A stretch of 32,425 bases of DNA, taken from NCBI GenBank assembly GCA_018262775.1, contig JADFDU010000026.1, forward strand, positions 1 through 32,425. Reading direction: 5' to 3'. The stretch comes from Rhodocyclaceae bacterium (lineage in GTDB: Bacteria > Pseudomonadota > Gammaproteobacteria > Burkholderiales > Rhodocyclaceae). Below the pieces are notes generated by a model. It was not told where the DNA came from. It worked only from the letters and a program-made list of their open reading frames with translations, and did no database searches. The position numbers were made by a program, and so were the translations under genes. This document shows, one piece after another, positions 1-7,896 of this stretch. The first letter of the stretch is position 1; every line of letters begins with the position of its first letter.

Positions 1-1
1 T

Positions 2-1375
2 ATCGTCGGCGTGGTGCTCGCCTGCAACAACTACGAGGTGGTCGACCTCGGCGTGATGGTGGCGACGGACAAGATTCTCGCCGCTGCGCGCGAATATCAG
101 GCGGATGCGATCGGCCTGTCCGGCCTCATCACACCCTCGCTCGAAGAGATGGCCCACGTCGCCGCGGAAATGAAACGGCAAGGATTCACGCAGCCGCTCC
201 TGATCGGCGGCGCCACCACCAGCCGCGCGCACACCGCAATCAAGATCGCACCGCACTATGCCGGCACAACGGTGTATGTGCCCGATGCCTCGCGCGCCGT
301 CGGCGTCGTCTCGCAACTGTTGTCTGCGGAACAAAGCGACGCCTATCGCGCCGAGGTCGCTGCCGACTATGCAAAAGTGCGCGAACAGCACAGCCGCAAG
401 CAGGGCGTGCAGCTCGTAACGCTGGCGGCGGCGCGTGCAAATCGCTTCCGCTTCACGGCTCACACACCGACGAAGCCGAAGACCCTCGGCGTGCAGGTGC
501 TGGCGGATTACGACCTCGCCGCGCTCGTGCCCTTCCTCGACTGGGCGCCCTTCTTCCAGACCTGGGATCTGGCGGGTTCATACCCGGCGATCCTCGACGA
601 CCCCAAGGTCGGCGAAACAGCGCGGCAGGTGTTTGTCGAGGGCCAGGCGATGCTCAAGCGCATCGTCGCAGAGAAGTGGTTCACTGCCCACGGCGTGTTC
701 GGCCTCTTCCCGGCGAATGCGGTGGGCGACGATGTGGAACTCTACACAGACGATTCGCGCCAGACGCTGCGCCTGACCTGGCACAACCTGCGCCAGCAGC
801 AGCTGCGACCGGAGGGGAAACCGAATTACTGCCTGTCGGATTTCGTCGCACCGAAGGACTCGGGCGTCGCGGATTACGTCGGTGCCTTCGCCGTCACCAC
901 CGGCATCGGCATCGAGCGGAAGCTGGCCGAGTTCGTGGCGCAGCACGACGACTACAACGCCATCCTGCTCAAGTCGCTGGCCGACCGCCTGGCGGAAGCC
1001 TTCGCCGAGCACCTGCATCAGCGCGTGCGCCGCGAGTTCTGGGGCTATGCCGCCGCCGAGGCACTCTCCAACAAGGACCTGATCGAGGAAAAATACTGCG
1101 GCATCCGTCCCGCCGCCGGCTATCCGGCCTGCCCCGACCACACCGAGAAGGGGCCGCTGTTCGCCCTGCTCGATGCGGAAAAACATACCGGCATGGCGCT
1201 CACCGAATCCTTCGCCATGCACCCCGCCGCCTCGGTCTCCGGCTTTTACCTCGCCCACCCCGAGGCGCGCTACTTCGCCGTGACGAAAATTGGTCGCGAC
1301 CAGCTCGATGATTACGCAGAACGCAAAGGCATGACGCTGGCCGAAGCCGAGCGCTGGCTGGCGCCAGTTCTCTAG
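2..1375 (+). CDS. metH: Methionine synthase, cobalamin-dependent, C-terminal part (5' end outside window)
   Basis: MetH transfers a methyl group from methyltetrahydrofolate to homocysteine through a bound cobalamin. Only the last 457 or so codons are present, and the frame is already open at base 2. The segment begins inside the B12-binding domain, at the conserved stretch VVLACNNYEVVDLGVMV; the cobalamin-ligating histidine motif lies upstream, outside the window. The B12 domain continues through GLSGLITPSLEEM and LIGGATTSRAHTA. The rest is the AdoMet-binding reactivation domain, recognisable from FFQTWDL near its start and from the RPAAGYPACPDHTEK stretch near 1110-1150, which carries the AdoMet-contacting RxxxGYP motif. 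The stop is TAG at 1373-1375, and the convergent DUF1840 gene ends in the same CTAG. The homocysteine and folate domains cannot be judged. The family assignment is very secure. Confidence 0.96.
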   Translation: MVGVVLACNNYEVVDLGVMVATDKILAAAREYQADAIGLSGLITPSLEEMAHVAAEMKRQGFTQPLLIGGATTSRAHTAIKIAPHYAGTTVYVPDASRAVGVVSQLLSAEQSDAYRAEVAADYAKVREQHSRKQGVQLVTLAAARANRFRFTAHTPTKPKTLGVQVLADYDLAALVPFLDWAPFFQTWDLAGSYPAILDDPKVGETARQVFVEGQAMLKRIVAEKWFTAHGVFGLFPANAVGDDVELYTDDSRQTLRLTWHNLRQQQLRPEGKPNYCLSDFVAPKDSGVADYVGAFAVTTGIGIERKLAEFVAQHDDYNAILLKSLADRLAEAFAEHLHQRVRREFWGYAAAEALSNKDLIEEKYCGIRPAAGYPACPDHTEKGPLFALLDAEKHTGMALTESFAMHPAASVSGFYLAHPEARYFAVTKIGRDQLDDYAERKGMTLAEAERWLAPVL

Positions 1376-1701
1376 ACGCCCCAGACCACCGGTGCGTTTT
1401 CCTTCAGGGAATATTCGAGCAACTCGATGAGCGGCACCGCGCGGCGCGCCAGGCTGACGTGCTCGCGCTTGCCGCCTTCCGGCGTCTTTTCATATTGGCG
1501 CTCATCGTGGTCGACGACCGGCCGCTCGGCTTTGTCCTGCGCCACGGCCGCCTTCAGCCGGGCAATGGCATCGGGCAACTGCCCGGCCGAGACGATGCCC
1601 TTGTCGGCGGGTGCCTTGCCCATGATTTCCATCATGGCATAGGCGACGTCGCCGAACATCATGACATCGCCGGCAGCCTTCGATTTGAAGATGATGAGCA
1701 T
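1372..1701 (-). CDS. DUF1840 domain protein
   Basis: Small soluble protein of 109 residues. It begins MLIIFKSKAAGDVMMFGDVA, the signature start of DUF1840, a short uncharacterised family found mostly in betaproteobacteria. A longer open frame continues upstream to 2049, but it runs antisense through carbonic anhydrase. The family N-terminus and the -10-like TAGAAT just upstream fix the start at 1701. No catalytic motif, signal peptide or membrane segment is visible. The centre is charged (DKAERPVVDHDERQYEKTPEGGKREHV) and the tail amphipathic. The gene is convergent with metH, sharing the CTAG tetranucleotide for both stops, and divergent from carbonic anhydrase across 36 bases. The function is unknown and neighbours give no firm clue. 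Confidence 0.85.
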   Translation of the reverse strand: MLIIFKSKAAGDVMMFGDVAYAMMEIMGKAPADKGIVSAGQLPDAIARLKAAVAQDKAERPVVDHDERQYEKTPEGGKREHVSLARRAVPLIELLEYSLKENAPVVWGV

Positions 1702-1708
1702 GCCGGCA

Positions 1709-1714
1709 ATTCTA
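1709..1714 (-). promoter_or_regulatory. Candidate -10 element for DUF1840 gene
   Basis: On the minus strand this reads TAGAAT, five of six matches to the sigma-70 -10 consensus. It ends seven bases before the ATG at 1701, so transcription would start at or next to the start codon. No good -35 is visible; TTGCGG lies at a short 15-base spacing. Offered as a candidate only. Confidence 0.35.
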
Positions 1715-1723
1715 GCAGCCCCG

Positions 1724-1729
1724 TATAAT
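1724..1729 (+). promoter_or_regulatory. Consensus -10 (TATAAT) for carbonic anhydrase, probably giving a leaderless mRNA
   Basis: A perfect TATAAT ends eight bases before the ATG at 1738. With usual sigma-70 geometry the first transcribed base would fall at about 1736-1738, leaving no room for a ribosome binding site. None is seen upstream of this ATG. A -35 match at the expected position is poor, so the promoter may need an activator. Confidence 0.5.
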
Positions 1730-1737
1730 CCGCAACC

Positions 1738-2376
1738 ATGACTCTCACGCATCTCTTTGAGGCCAACCAGGCCTGGGCTGAGAAAATGCTCGCCCAGGAA
1801 CCGGCATTCTTCGACAAGCTGGCCCATCTGCAGAATCCGGAGTACCTCTGGATCGGCTGCTCGGACAGCCGCGTACCGGCCAACCAGATCACCGGCCTGC
1901 AACCGGGCGAAGTCTTCGTGCACCGCAACGTCGCCAACGTGGTGGTGCACACTGACCTCAATTGTCTTTCCGTCATGCAGTTCGCCGTGGATGTGCTGAA
2001 GGTGAAGCACATCATCGTCTGCGGTCACTACGGCTGCGGCGGCGTGCACGCGGCACTCACCGGCATGCGCCTCGGTCTGATCGACAACTGGCTACGCCAT
2101 ATCGAGGACGTACGCGACAAACATGCCGCCCTGCTGGCACCGCTGCAGGGCGAGGCTGCGCTCGACCGTCTGTGCGAGCTGAACGTCATCGAGCAGGTCG
2201 CCAACGTGGCGCAGACCACCATCGTGCGCGATGCCTGGGAACGTGGCCAGCGGCTCGTTGTGCACGGCTGGATCTACGGTCTGTCCGACGGCCGCCTGCG
2301 CGATCTCGGCATGTCGGTCGAGCGCCTCGACGCGTTGGCGGAACGGCACCAGGCCGCCCTGCAGCAGCCCGCATGA
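1738..2376 (+). CDS. can: Beta-class carbonic anhydrase
   Basis: Interconverts CO2 and bicarbonate in the cytoplasm, supplying bicarbonate to carboxylases. The 212-residue protein is the usual length and resembles E. coli Can throughout. The zinc ligands and catalytic dyad are visible: C41, D43 and R45 in GCSDSRVP, and H97 and C100 in CGHYGCGG. The segment FVHRNVANVVVHTDLNC, which lines the active site, and LCELNVIEQV are also typical. The start at 1738 fits the family N-terminus (MTLTHLFEANQAWAEKML). It has no Shine-Dalgarno and a TATAAT directly upstream. The stop overlaps the start of the MOSC gene by ATGA, so the two are probably translated together, with the MFS gene following. Confidence is high. 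Confidence 0.95.
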   Translation: MTLTHLFEANQAWAEKMLAQEPAFFDKLAHLQNPEYLWIGCSDSRVPANQITGLQPGEVFVHRNVANVVVHTDLNCLSVMQFAVDVLKVKHIIVCGHYGCGGVHAALTGMRLGLIDNWLRHIEDVRDKHAALLAPLQGEAALDRLCELNVIEQVANVAQTTIVRDAWERGQRLVVHGWIYGLSDGRLRDLGMSVERLDALAERHQAALQQPA

Positions 2377-3029
2377 CGCGCATCGACGCCGTCTATGTGG
2401 GCGGCGTCCGCCCGTTGCCGCCGGAAGGTCATCCTTCGGGAATCTTCAAGCAGGCGGCGGCCGGGCCGGTGATGCTTGGCGCGCAAGGCCTGGCCGGCGA
2501 CGAGCAGGCCGACCGTCGCGTGCACGGCGGCCCGTGGAAGGCGCTGCATCACTACGCTGCGGAAAACTATGCGCGGGTCGCCGCGGCCTTCGCCGACAAG
2601 GCCGCGTTGTTCGTGCCGGGCAGTCTGGGCGAAAACGTGTCGACCACTGGCTGGGACGAGGCCACGGTGTGCATCGGCGATATCTTCCGCATCGGCGCGG
2701 CTACGGTACAGGTGAGTCAGCCGCGCCAGCCCTGCTGGAAAATAAACCACAAGTTCGGTGAGGACGACCTGATGCGCTTCGTCGCAGAGCACTGCGTGGC
2801 CGGCTGGTACTACCGCGTGCTGGAAGGCGGTGCAATCGCGGCGGGCGATGCCTTCGAGCTGATTGCGCGCAATCCGCAGCCGGTGCCACTGCGCCACCTG
2901 TGGTACACCTTTCGCGCGCACCGTCCCGACCCGGGAGAACTCGCCAGCCTGCGCGAAACAGCGGGGCTGTCGCCCAACTGGGTGCAGAAGCTGAACGAAC
3001 GTATCTCGTGGCTGAAGCAGAACGGCTGA
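2373..3029 (+). CDS. MOSC domain protein, YiiM type
   Basis: Predicted cytoplasmic protein of 218 residues with a MOSC (molybdenum cofactor sulfurase C-terminal) domain and the C-terminal three-helix extension typical of YiiM. The visible core includes GLAGDEQADRRVHGG (about 39-53), GSLGENVSTTGW (83-94) and QPRQPCWKI with the invariant cysteine C121, the likely metal- or sulfur-binding residue. The tail LSPNWVQKLNERISWL matches the three-alpha domain. E. coli YiiM takes part in molybdenum-cofactor-dependent detoxification of N-hydroxylated bases. The same substrate here is inference only. The ATG is taken from the four-base overlap with can; a longer open frame upstream is out of frame with can and unsupported. 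The stop lies one base before the MFS start. Confidence 0.88.
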   Translation: MTRIDAVYVGGVRPLPPEGHPSGIFKQAAAGPVMLGAQGLAGDEQADRRVHGGPWKALHHYAAENYARVAAAFADKAALFVPGSLGENVSTTGWDEATVCIGDIFRIGAATVQVSQPRQPCWKINHKFGEDDLMRFVAEHCVAGWYYRVLEGGAIAAGDAFELIARNPQPVPLRHLWYTFRAHRPDPGELASLRETAGLSPNWVQKLNERISWLKQNG

Positions 3030-3030
3030 A

Positions 3031-4233
3031 ATGAACCTCTGGCCGCGCGTCTTCCTGCCCTTCGCAGTCGGCTATTACCTGTCCTACTTCCTGCGCAATG
3101 CCAATGCAGTCATCGCACCGGTATTGACGCGCGAGCTTGAACTGTCTGCCGCCGACCTTGGTCTTCTCACCAGCACCTACCTGCTGGTGTTCGGCGCCTT
3201 CCAGATCCCGCTCGGCATTCTGCTGGACCGCTACGGCCCGCGCCGGGTCGAGGCGGGGCTGCTGCTCATCGCCGCAGCTGGCGCCGCCCTGTTTGCCTTG
3301 GGCCGCGACCTGCCCGAGCTCGCCATTGCCCGCGGCCTCATCGGCCTGGGCGTGTCGGCCTGCTTGATGGCGGCCTTTAAAGGTTTCCTACAATGGTTTC
3401 CGCTGGAGAAGCAGGCCTCCCTCACTGGCGCCATCATGGCGGCGGGTGGTCTGGGCGCACTCACCGCCAGCGTACCGCTTGAACTGTCGCTGCCGATCCT
3501 CGGCTGGCGCGGCGCTTTTCTCGCGCTTGCCATGGCCACGATGGCCACTGCCGCTTTCATTTTTTTCTCTTTGCCGGCGCAAACAGCGGAAACCCAGGGC
3601 AGCACGCTCAGGGAGCAGTTGCGCAGCGTCGTGGAAATCATTAGCGATCGCCGCTTCTGGCGCTTCGCGCCGCAGGCAGCCTTGTTTTCCGGTGCCTTCA
3701 TGGCCCTGCAGGGGCTGTGGGCCGTGCCCTGGCTGATGAACGTCTCGGGCGCCACGCGCGCCAGCGCTGCCGGTCACCTGTTTGCCATGGGACTGGCCAT
3801 GCTCGCCTGCAATCTCGGCATCGCCACGCTGGCCACGCGCCTGGCGCGCGCCGGCATCCAGCCCATCATGCTCCTCTCAGGCGGCACCGGCCTGGCGCTT
3901 GCCTGCATGGGCGTCATCATCCTCGACCTCGGCCCGACACTACTGTTGTGGGCCGGCTTCGCGCTCTTCGTCAGCACCAGCACACTGGCCTACGCGCTGC
4001 TGGCCGCGCAGTTCCCGCCGGCGCTTTCGGGACGCGTCACGACTGCGCTCAACCTGCTCGCCTTTGTCGGCGCCTTCGGCCTGCAATGGGGCATCGGTCT
4101 GGTCGTCGACGCCCTGCTCGCCTTCGGCCTCGATACGGCCGCCGCCTATCGCGCTGCCTTCGGCGTCATGTTCCTCATGCAGGCCGCGGCCTACGCCTGG
4201 TTCGTTGTCGAGGGAAAACGCCGGCGGCAGTGA
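3031..4233 (+). CDS. Major facilitator superfamily transporter
   Basis: Inner-membrane secondary transporter of 400 residues with about twelve hydrophobic segments. Features typical of the superfamily are the first helix FLPFAVGYYLSYFLRNANAV, the loop-2/3 motif GILLDRYGPRRVEAG (about residues 62-76), and the central cytoplasmic loop after helix six (FSLPAQTAETQGSTLREQL), which divides the two six-helix halves. The substrate cannot be read from the sequence. The gene starts one base after the MOSC stop and is the last of the can-MOSC-MFS run. It converges with priA, with a single base between the two stop codons and no room for a separate terminator. Confidence 0.85.
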   Translation: MNLWPRVFLPFAVGYYLSYFLRNANAVIAPVLTRELELSAADLGLLTSTYLLVFGAFQIPLGILLDRYGPRRVEAGLLLIAAAGAALFALGRDLPELAIARGLIGLGVSACLMAAFKGFLQWFPLEKQASLTGAIMAAGGLGALTASVPLELSLPILGWRGAFLALAMATMATAAFIFFSLPAQTAETQGSTLREQLRSVVEIISDRRFWRFAPQAALFSGAFMALQGLWAVPWLMNVSGATRASAAGHLFAMGLAMLACNLGIATLATRLARAGIQPIMLLSGGTGLALACMGVIILDLGPTLLLWAGFALFVSTSTLAYALLAAQFPPALSGRVTTALNLLAFVGAFGLQWGIGLVVDALLAFGLDTAAAYRAAFGVMFLMQAAAYAWFVVEGKRRRQ

Positions 4234-4234
4234 C

Positions 4235-6415
4235 TCAGAATTCCAGCGGGTCGACGTCGATGTGCCAGCGCAGGGCCTTCGGCGCCTTCAGGTCGCGGAT
4301 CGCCGCCAGCCACTGTGCGATAAATGCCTGCAGCGCGGGCCGGCTGCGCGATTCCGCCAGCAGTTGGGCGCGCTCGAGATGTGCGAGTCGGTGCAGCCGC
4401 ATCGGCACGGCATCGTAGAGCAGGACTTCCGCAGTCCGCAGCGTATCGCCCAGCTCGCTCGCCGTCTTGAGAAAGGCCAAGGCCTGCGCAAGTTCAGGCG
4501 CCTCGGCGCGCAACATCACCTGGTACGTGCTGGGCGGAAAGCCTGCCCGCTCGCGCTCCGCCAGTTGCGCGGCGGCGAAGGCGGCAAAATCATGTCTGGC
4601 CAAAGCCTGGTAAAGGGGATGCTCCGGATACTGCGTCTGGATCAGTACTTCGCCCGGCAGGGCGGCGCGGCCGCTGCGGCCACCCACCTGCATCAATTGC
4701 GAAAAAAGACGCTCCGGCGCGCGAAAGTCGGCGGCGAACAGTGCCGCGTCGGCATTCAGCGCGCACACCAGCGTCAGCAGCGGAAAGTCGTGGCCCTTGG
4801 CCAGCATCTGCGTGCCAACGAGAATGTCGGCCTCGCCCTTGTGGATGGCGTCGAGCATGGCGTGCCACCGCGGCTGACTTTTGGCGCTGTCGCGGTCGAC
4901 GCGCACGATGCGCGCCTGCGGGAAACGCGCCGCCAGGGTTTCTTCCAGTCGCTGCGTGCCGCGGCCAAAAGGGTGGATGTCCTGGTTGCCGCAAGTCGGA
5001 CAGGCGGCGGTGATGTGCTCCTCGCGCCCGCAATGGTGACATCGCAAGCGGCGATCCGCGAGATGCACTACCATGTTCGCCGCGCATCCCGGACAGCGGC
5101 TGACCCAGCCGCAGGCAGGGCAGGCCAGCACTGGTGCATAGCCGCGCCGGTTGAGGAAGACGAGGCTCTGCTCGCCGCGCTCCAGGCGGGCGGCGATCGC
5201 CCGCAGCGAGTGCTCGCTCAGGCCGTCCTGCAGTTTTTCGCGCCGCACGTCGACGCAGCGCACTTCAGGCAGCGCTGCAGCCACCGCCCTGCACGACAAC
5301 TCAAGTAGCTGGTAACGGCCGGATTGCGCTGCAGCCCAGCTCTCCAGTGATGGCGTTGCCGAACCGAGGAGGATCGGGACGCCGCGCTGCTTGGCCCGCC
5401 ACACCGCGACATCGCGTGCCGAGTAGCGCATGCCCTCCTGCTGCTTGAAGGAGGCATCGTGCTCTTCATCCACCACCACCAGCGCCAGCCGTGGCAATGG
5501 CGCGAACACCGCCAGCCGCGTGCCCAGGACGATGTCCACCTCGCCGCAGAGGGCCTGGAGAAATCCTGTCGCCCGCGCGCCATCGGCCAGGCTGCTGTGC
5601 AGGCTGACCAGGCGCGCGCCTGGGAAGCGATTGCTCACCCTCACCTCGAGTTGCGGCGTCAGTGCGATCTCCGGCACCAGCAGCAATGCCTGGCCGCCGT
5701 GTTTCAGCACCTGTTCAATCAGACGCAAATACACTTCGGTCTTGCCGCTGCCGGTGACGCCGTGCAACAAGAACGGCTCAAAACCGCCGAAAGACTTCAT
5801 CACGCCGTCGACCGCCTGGCGTTGCTCATCCAGCAAATCAGGGCCGACTGCCGCTTTCAGATTGGGCGGCTCGATGGTCGCGGCCAGCCAGCCCTTCTCC
5901 AGCATGTCCGGCAGAGGCTTCATGGCCGCGGCGGACACCACGCGCAATTCTTGCCGCGACATCGGCCCACTCAATTCCAGCGCAGCCAGCAGGCGCGCGG
6001 CGATGCTGCGCTGCGCTAGTTGCGGCAGCGCAGCGCGGCCGGCGTGTGTAATGTGGAACGTTTCCCTGTCCGGCATGCGCGGTAGCGCAGCACGTCGGCG
6101 CAGCGCCGGCGGCAAGGCCAGCGCAATGACTTCTCCGATGGGGTGTTGATAGTAGCGGCTGCAGAAGTCCATCAGTGCCAGCCAGTCCGGCGGCAGGGGC
6201 GGCATATCGCGCAGGATGGCGCGCACCTGTTTGAGTTTTTCCGCTGGCTGGTCGCTTGTCGCCAGCACTTGCAGAATGACGCCAACCTTCTCGGTGTGAC
6301 CGAACGGCACGCTAACCCGCCGGCCGACATCGCCGACACACGCATCCGGCGCGCAATAATCGAAGCCGCACGGCAAGGGCACATCAAGCGCGACACGCAC
6401 AATCGGCGAAGTCAT
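4235..6415 (-). CDS. priA: Primosomal protein N', replication restart helicase
   Basis: PriA recognises stalled or collapsed replication forks and reloads the replisome. The 726 residues equal the usual size. An N-terminal fork-binding domain (MTSPIVRVALDVPL, VGRRVSVPFGH) is followed by a superfamily-2 helicase. Walker A is GVTGSGKT at 219-226, motif II is DEEHD at 316-320, and GSATPS at about 351-356 is motif III. Eight cysteines of the zinc-binding insertion lie at 432, 435, 441, 444, 459, 462, 472 and 475. The motif LVGTQMLAKGHDFP and the GRSGRA motif complete the second helicase lobe. The gene is transcribed away from the AT-rich 6416-6816 gap, which must hold its promoter unless hemE transcripts run through. 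Confidence 0.97.
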   Translation of the reverse strand: MTSPIVRVALDVPLPCGFDYCAPDACVGDVGRRVSVPFGHTEKVGVILQVLATSDQPAEKLKQVRAILRDMPPLPPDWLALMDFCSRYYQHPIGEVIALALPPALRRRAALPRMPDRETFHITHAGRAALPQLAQRSIAARLLAALELSGPMSRQELRVVSAAAMKPLPDMLEKGWLAATIEPPNLKAAVGPDLLDEQRQAVDGVMKSFGGFEPFLLHGVTGSGKTEVYLRLIEQVLKHGGQALLLVPEIALTPQLEVRVSNRFPGARLVSLHSSLADGARATGFLQALCGEVDIVLGTRLAVFAPLPRLALVVVDEEHDASFKQQEGMRYSARDVAVWRAKQRGVPILLGSATPSLESWAAAQSGRYQLLELSCRAVAAALPEVRCVDVRREKLQDGLSEHSLRAIAARLERGEQSLVFLNRRGYAPVLACPACGWVSRCPGCAANMVVHLADRRLRCHHCGREEHITAACPTCGNQDIHPFGRGTQRLEETLAARFPQARIVRVDRDSAKSQPRWHAMLDAIHKGEADILVGTQMLAKGHDFPLLTLVCALNADAALFAADFRAPERLFSQLMQVGGRSGRAALPGEVLIQTQYPEHPLYQALARHDFAAFAAAQLAERERAGFPPSTYQVMLRAEAPELAQALAFLKTASELGDTLRTAEVLLYDAVPMRLHRLAHLERAQLLAESRSRPALQAFIAQWLAAIRDLKAPKALRWHIDVDPLEF

Positions 6416-6511
6416 TTCAATATAGTTTCGTGTGGCACTCGGCTTGGTTCCACATCTTCGCGCGAAGTATTGAAATTGTCGCTAAACCACTGCAATAAAA
6501 GCGCAATATTC

Positions 6512-6520
6512 TTGTCCACA
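6512..6520 (+). promoter_or_regulatory. DnaA-box-like site
   Basis: TTGTCCACA differs from the consensus TTATCCACA by one base. It is followed five bases later by a perfect box in the opposite orientation, an arrangement common in DnaA-binding regions. Confidence 0.45.
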
Positions 6521-6525
6521 AAATC

Positions 6526-6534
6526 TGTGGATAA
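6526..6534 (-). promoter_or_regulatory. DnaA box, perfect consensus
   Basis: TGTGGATAA on the plus strand is the exact complement of TTATCCACA. The next bases, CTTTGTGGGAAA, contain a weaker related site (TTTCCCACA on the minus strand). Confidence 0.6.
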
Positions 6535-6590
6535 CTTTGTGGGAAAACCCTCTGCTATTGCCTTAACTCCGCTTCAGGTAAGGAGTTTCC

Positions 6591-6657
6591 TTATTCTGCT
6601 CAATAATTAATCGTAAATAAACTCTTAAAAAACAATGTGATATAAAATTGGATATAA
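6591..6657. other. AT-rich segment, candidate DNA-unwinding element
   Basis: Only about 13 of 67 bases are G or C by my count. It lies between the DnaA box pair at 6512-6534 and the box at 6701-6709. An easily melted stretch flanked by DnaA boxes is the layout of a bacterial origin, but this is inference from composition. Confidence 0.35.
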
Positions 6658-6700
6658 CCCGACACAAAAACCCCTTTTTTCCCAGGATGGAACAGGCTGT

Positions 6701-6709
6701 TGTGCATAA
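6701..6709 (-). promoter_or_regulatory. DnaA box, relaxed consensus
   Basis: TGTGCATAA on the plus strand is TTATGCACA on the minus strand, which fits the relaxed consensus TTATNCACA. It lies on the hemE side of the AT-rich segment. Confidence 0.5.
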
Positions 6710-6816
6710 GTCAACCCCCTCAGTCCTCTCGCAACGCCTTTTTTCATGCGGCATCCGGCAGGGTTATCTTGCCAAACCGCGCCCCGTCAGGGTTCTGCCG
6801 GTGGGGGTATGAAGAC

Positions 6817-7884
6817 CTAGATTTGACGCTGCTTGCGGCTGTGCTCGTGAACAGCACTGACCAGCGCGGCGACATGCTCGGGTGGCGTGAATTGCGAAAT
6901 GCCGTGCCCCAGATTGAAAATGTGGCCGCTGCCGGAACCGTAGGCATCAAGTATCGCGCGCACTTCCTGCGCGATCTTTTCCGGTTGAGCGAACAGCACC
7001 ACCGGATCGAGATTGCCCTGCAGCGCCACCCGGTCGCCGACGCGCTTACGCGCCGCGCCGATGTCGGTGGTCCAGTCCAGGCCGATGGCGTCGCAGCCGA
7101 TCGCCGCGATCTCCTCCAGCCACTGCCCGCCACCCTTGGTAAATACGATGCACGGCACGCGCGCACCGTCGTGTTCGCGTATCAGACCATCTACAATGCG
7201 CTCCATATACGCGAGCGAGAACTCACGGTAGGCACGTTGCGAAAGCGCGCCTCCCCAGGTGTCGAAAATCATCACGGCCTGGGCACCGGACTCAATCTGG
7301 GCATTGAGGTAAGCAGTCACTGCGCCCGCATTGATTTCCAGCACATGGTGCAGCAGATCCGGCCTGTCGTAGAGCATGGCCTTGATTGTGCGAAAGTCAT
7401 CCGAAGCGCCGCCCTCGATCATGTAGCAGGCCAGGGTAAACGGACTGCCGGAAAAACCGATCAGCGGCACGGAATTGCCCAGGGCGCGGCGGATCTCCGC
7501 CACGGCGTCCATGACGTAGCGCAGTTCCACGCCGGGATCGGGCGCGGTCAGGTTGCGGATCTCCCACTCTTCGCGCAACGGACGTTCGAACTTCGGCCCC
7601 TCGCCCTCGACGAAATACAGGCCGAGGCCCATCGCGTCGGGCACGGTGAGAATGTCGGAAAACAGGATGGCCGCATCGAGGTCGAAGCGCGCCAGCGGTT
7701 GTAGTGTGACCTCGGTGGCCAGTTGCGGGTTGCGGCATAGATCCATGAAGCTGCCGGCACGGCGGCGCGTCTCGCAGTATTCGGGCAGATAGCGGCCAGC
7801 CTGGCGCATCAGCCAGACAGGGGTATGCTCGGTCGGCTGGCGCAGCAGGGCACGGAGGAAGGTGTCGTTCTTGGGTTTGTTCAT
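6817..7884 (-). CDS. hemE: Uroporphyrinogen decarboxylase
   Basis: Cytoplasmic enzyme that removes four carboxyl groups from uroporphyrinogen III to give coproporphyrinogen III in haem synthesis. The 355 residues are full length. The signature [11 protein letters not shown] (26-36) carries the conserved arginines R27 and R31. [12 protein letters not shown] contains D77, equivalent to the essential aspartate of the family. The second signature, [18 protein letters not shown], and the C-terminal FNLGHGI are also present. The start lies 12 bases after the stop of the downstream trkH copy, so hemE is probably read in the trk operon. The 400-base gap to priA lies beyond its stop. Confidence 0.97.
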   Translation of the reverse strand: MNKPKNDTFLRALLRQPTEHTPVWLMRQAGRYLPEYCETRRRAGSFMDLCRNPQLATEVTLQPLARFDLDAAILFSDILTVPDAMGLGLYFVEGEGPKFERPLREEWEIRNLTAPDPGVELRYVMDAVAEIRRALGNSVPLIGFSGSPFTLACYMIEGGASDDFRTIKAMLYDRPDLLHHVLEINAGAVTAYLNAQIESGAQAVMIFDTWGGALSQRAYREFSLAYMERIVDGLIREHDGARVPCIVFTKGGGQWLEEIAAIGCDAIGLDWTTDIGAARKRVGDRVALQGNLDPVVLFAQPEKIAQEVRAILDAYGSGSGHIFNLGHGISQFTPPEHVAALVSAVHEHSRKQRQI

Positions 7885-7896
7885 CGCGCAAGTGTA

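Larger units (their letters stand above)
6416..6816. other. AT-rich intergenic region with DnaA-box-like sites between hemE and priA (possible origin-like or DnaA-regulated region)
   Basis: This is the only gap over 300 bases in the window. It contrasts with its GC-rich surroundings: 6591-6657 is about 80 percent A+T by my count. It holds one perfect DnaA box (6526-6534), one that fits TTATNCACA (6701-6709) and one with a single mismatch (6512-6520). An inverted pair CCGGCAG (6755-6761) and CTGCCGG (6795-6801) lies near the hemE end, but no T-run suits a hemE terminator. No convincing coding sequence is present. It may be a chromosomal replication origin, a DnaA-titrating site, or a DnaA-controlled promoter for priA. 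The sequence alone does not decide. Confidence 0.5.

Noticed and set aside
578..1258. 226-codon open frame on the minus strand across metH
   Set aside because: It runs antisense to a well-conserved methionine synthase domain; GC-rich codon structure opens the opposite frame.
3782..5308. 508-codon plus-strand open frame across the MFS end and priA
   Set aside because: It lies in the shadow of two recognised genes, with arginine/serine-rich and then low-complexity content and no domain.
6563..6754. Small minus-strand open frame in the hemE-priA gap
   Set aside because: 63 codons with no ribosome site and no family likeness; it crosses the AT-rich segment, where random frames have odd composition.
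6755..6801. Possible terminator after hemE from the CCGGCAG/CTGCCGG pair
   Set aside because: The loop is over 30 bases and no T-run follows on the minus strand.
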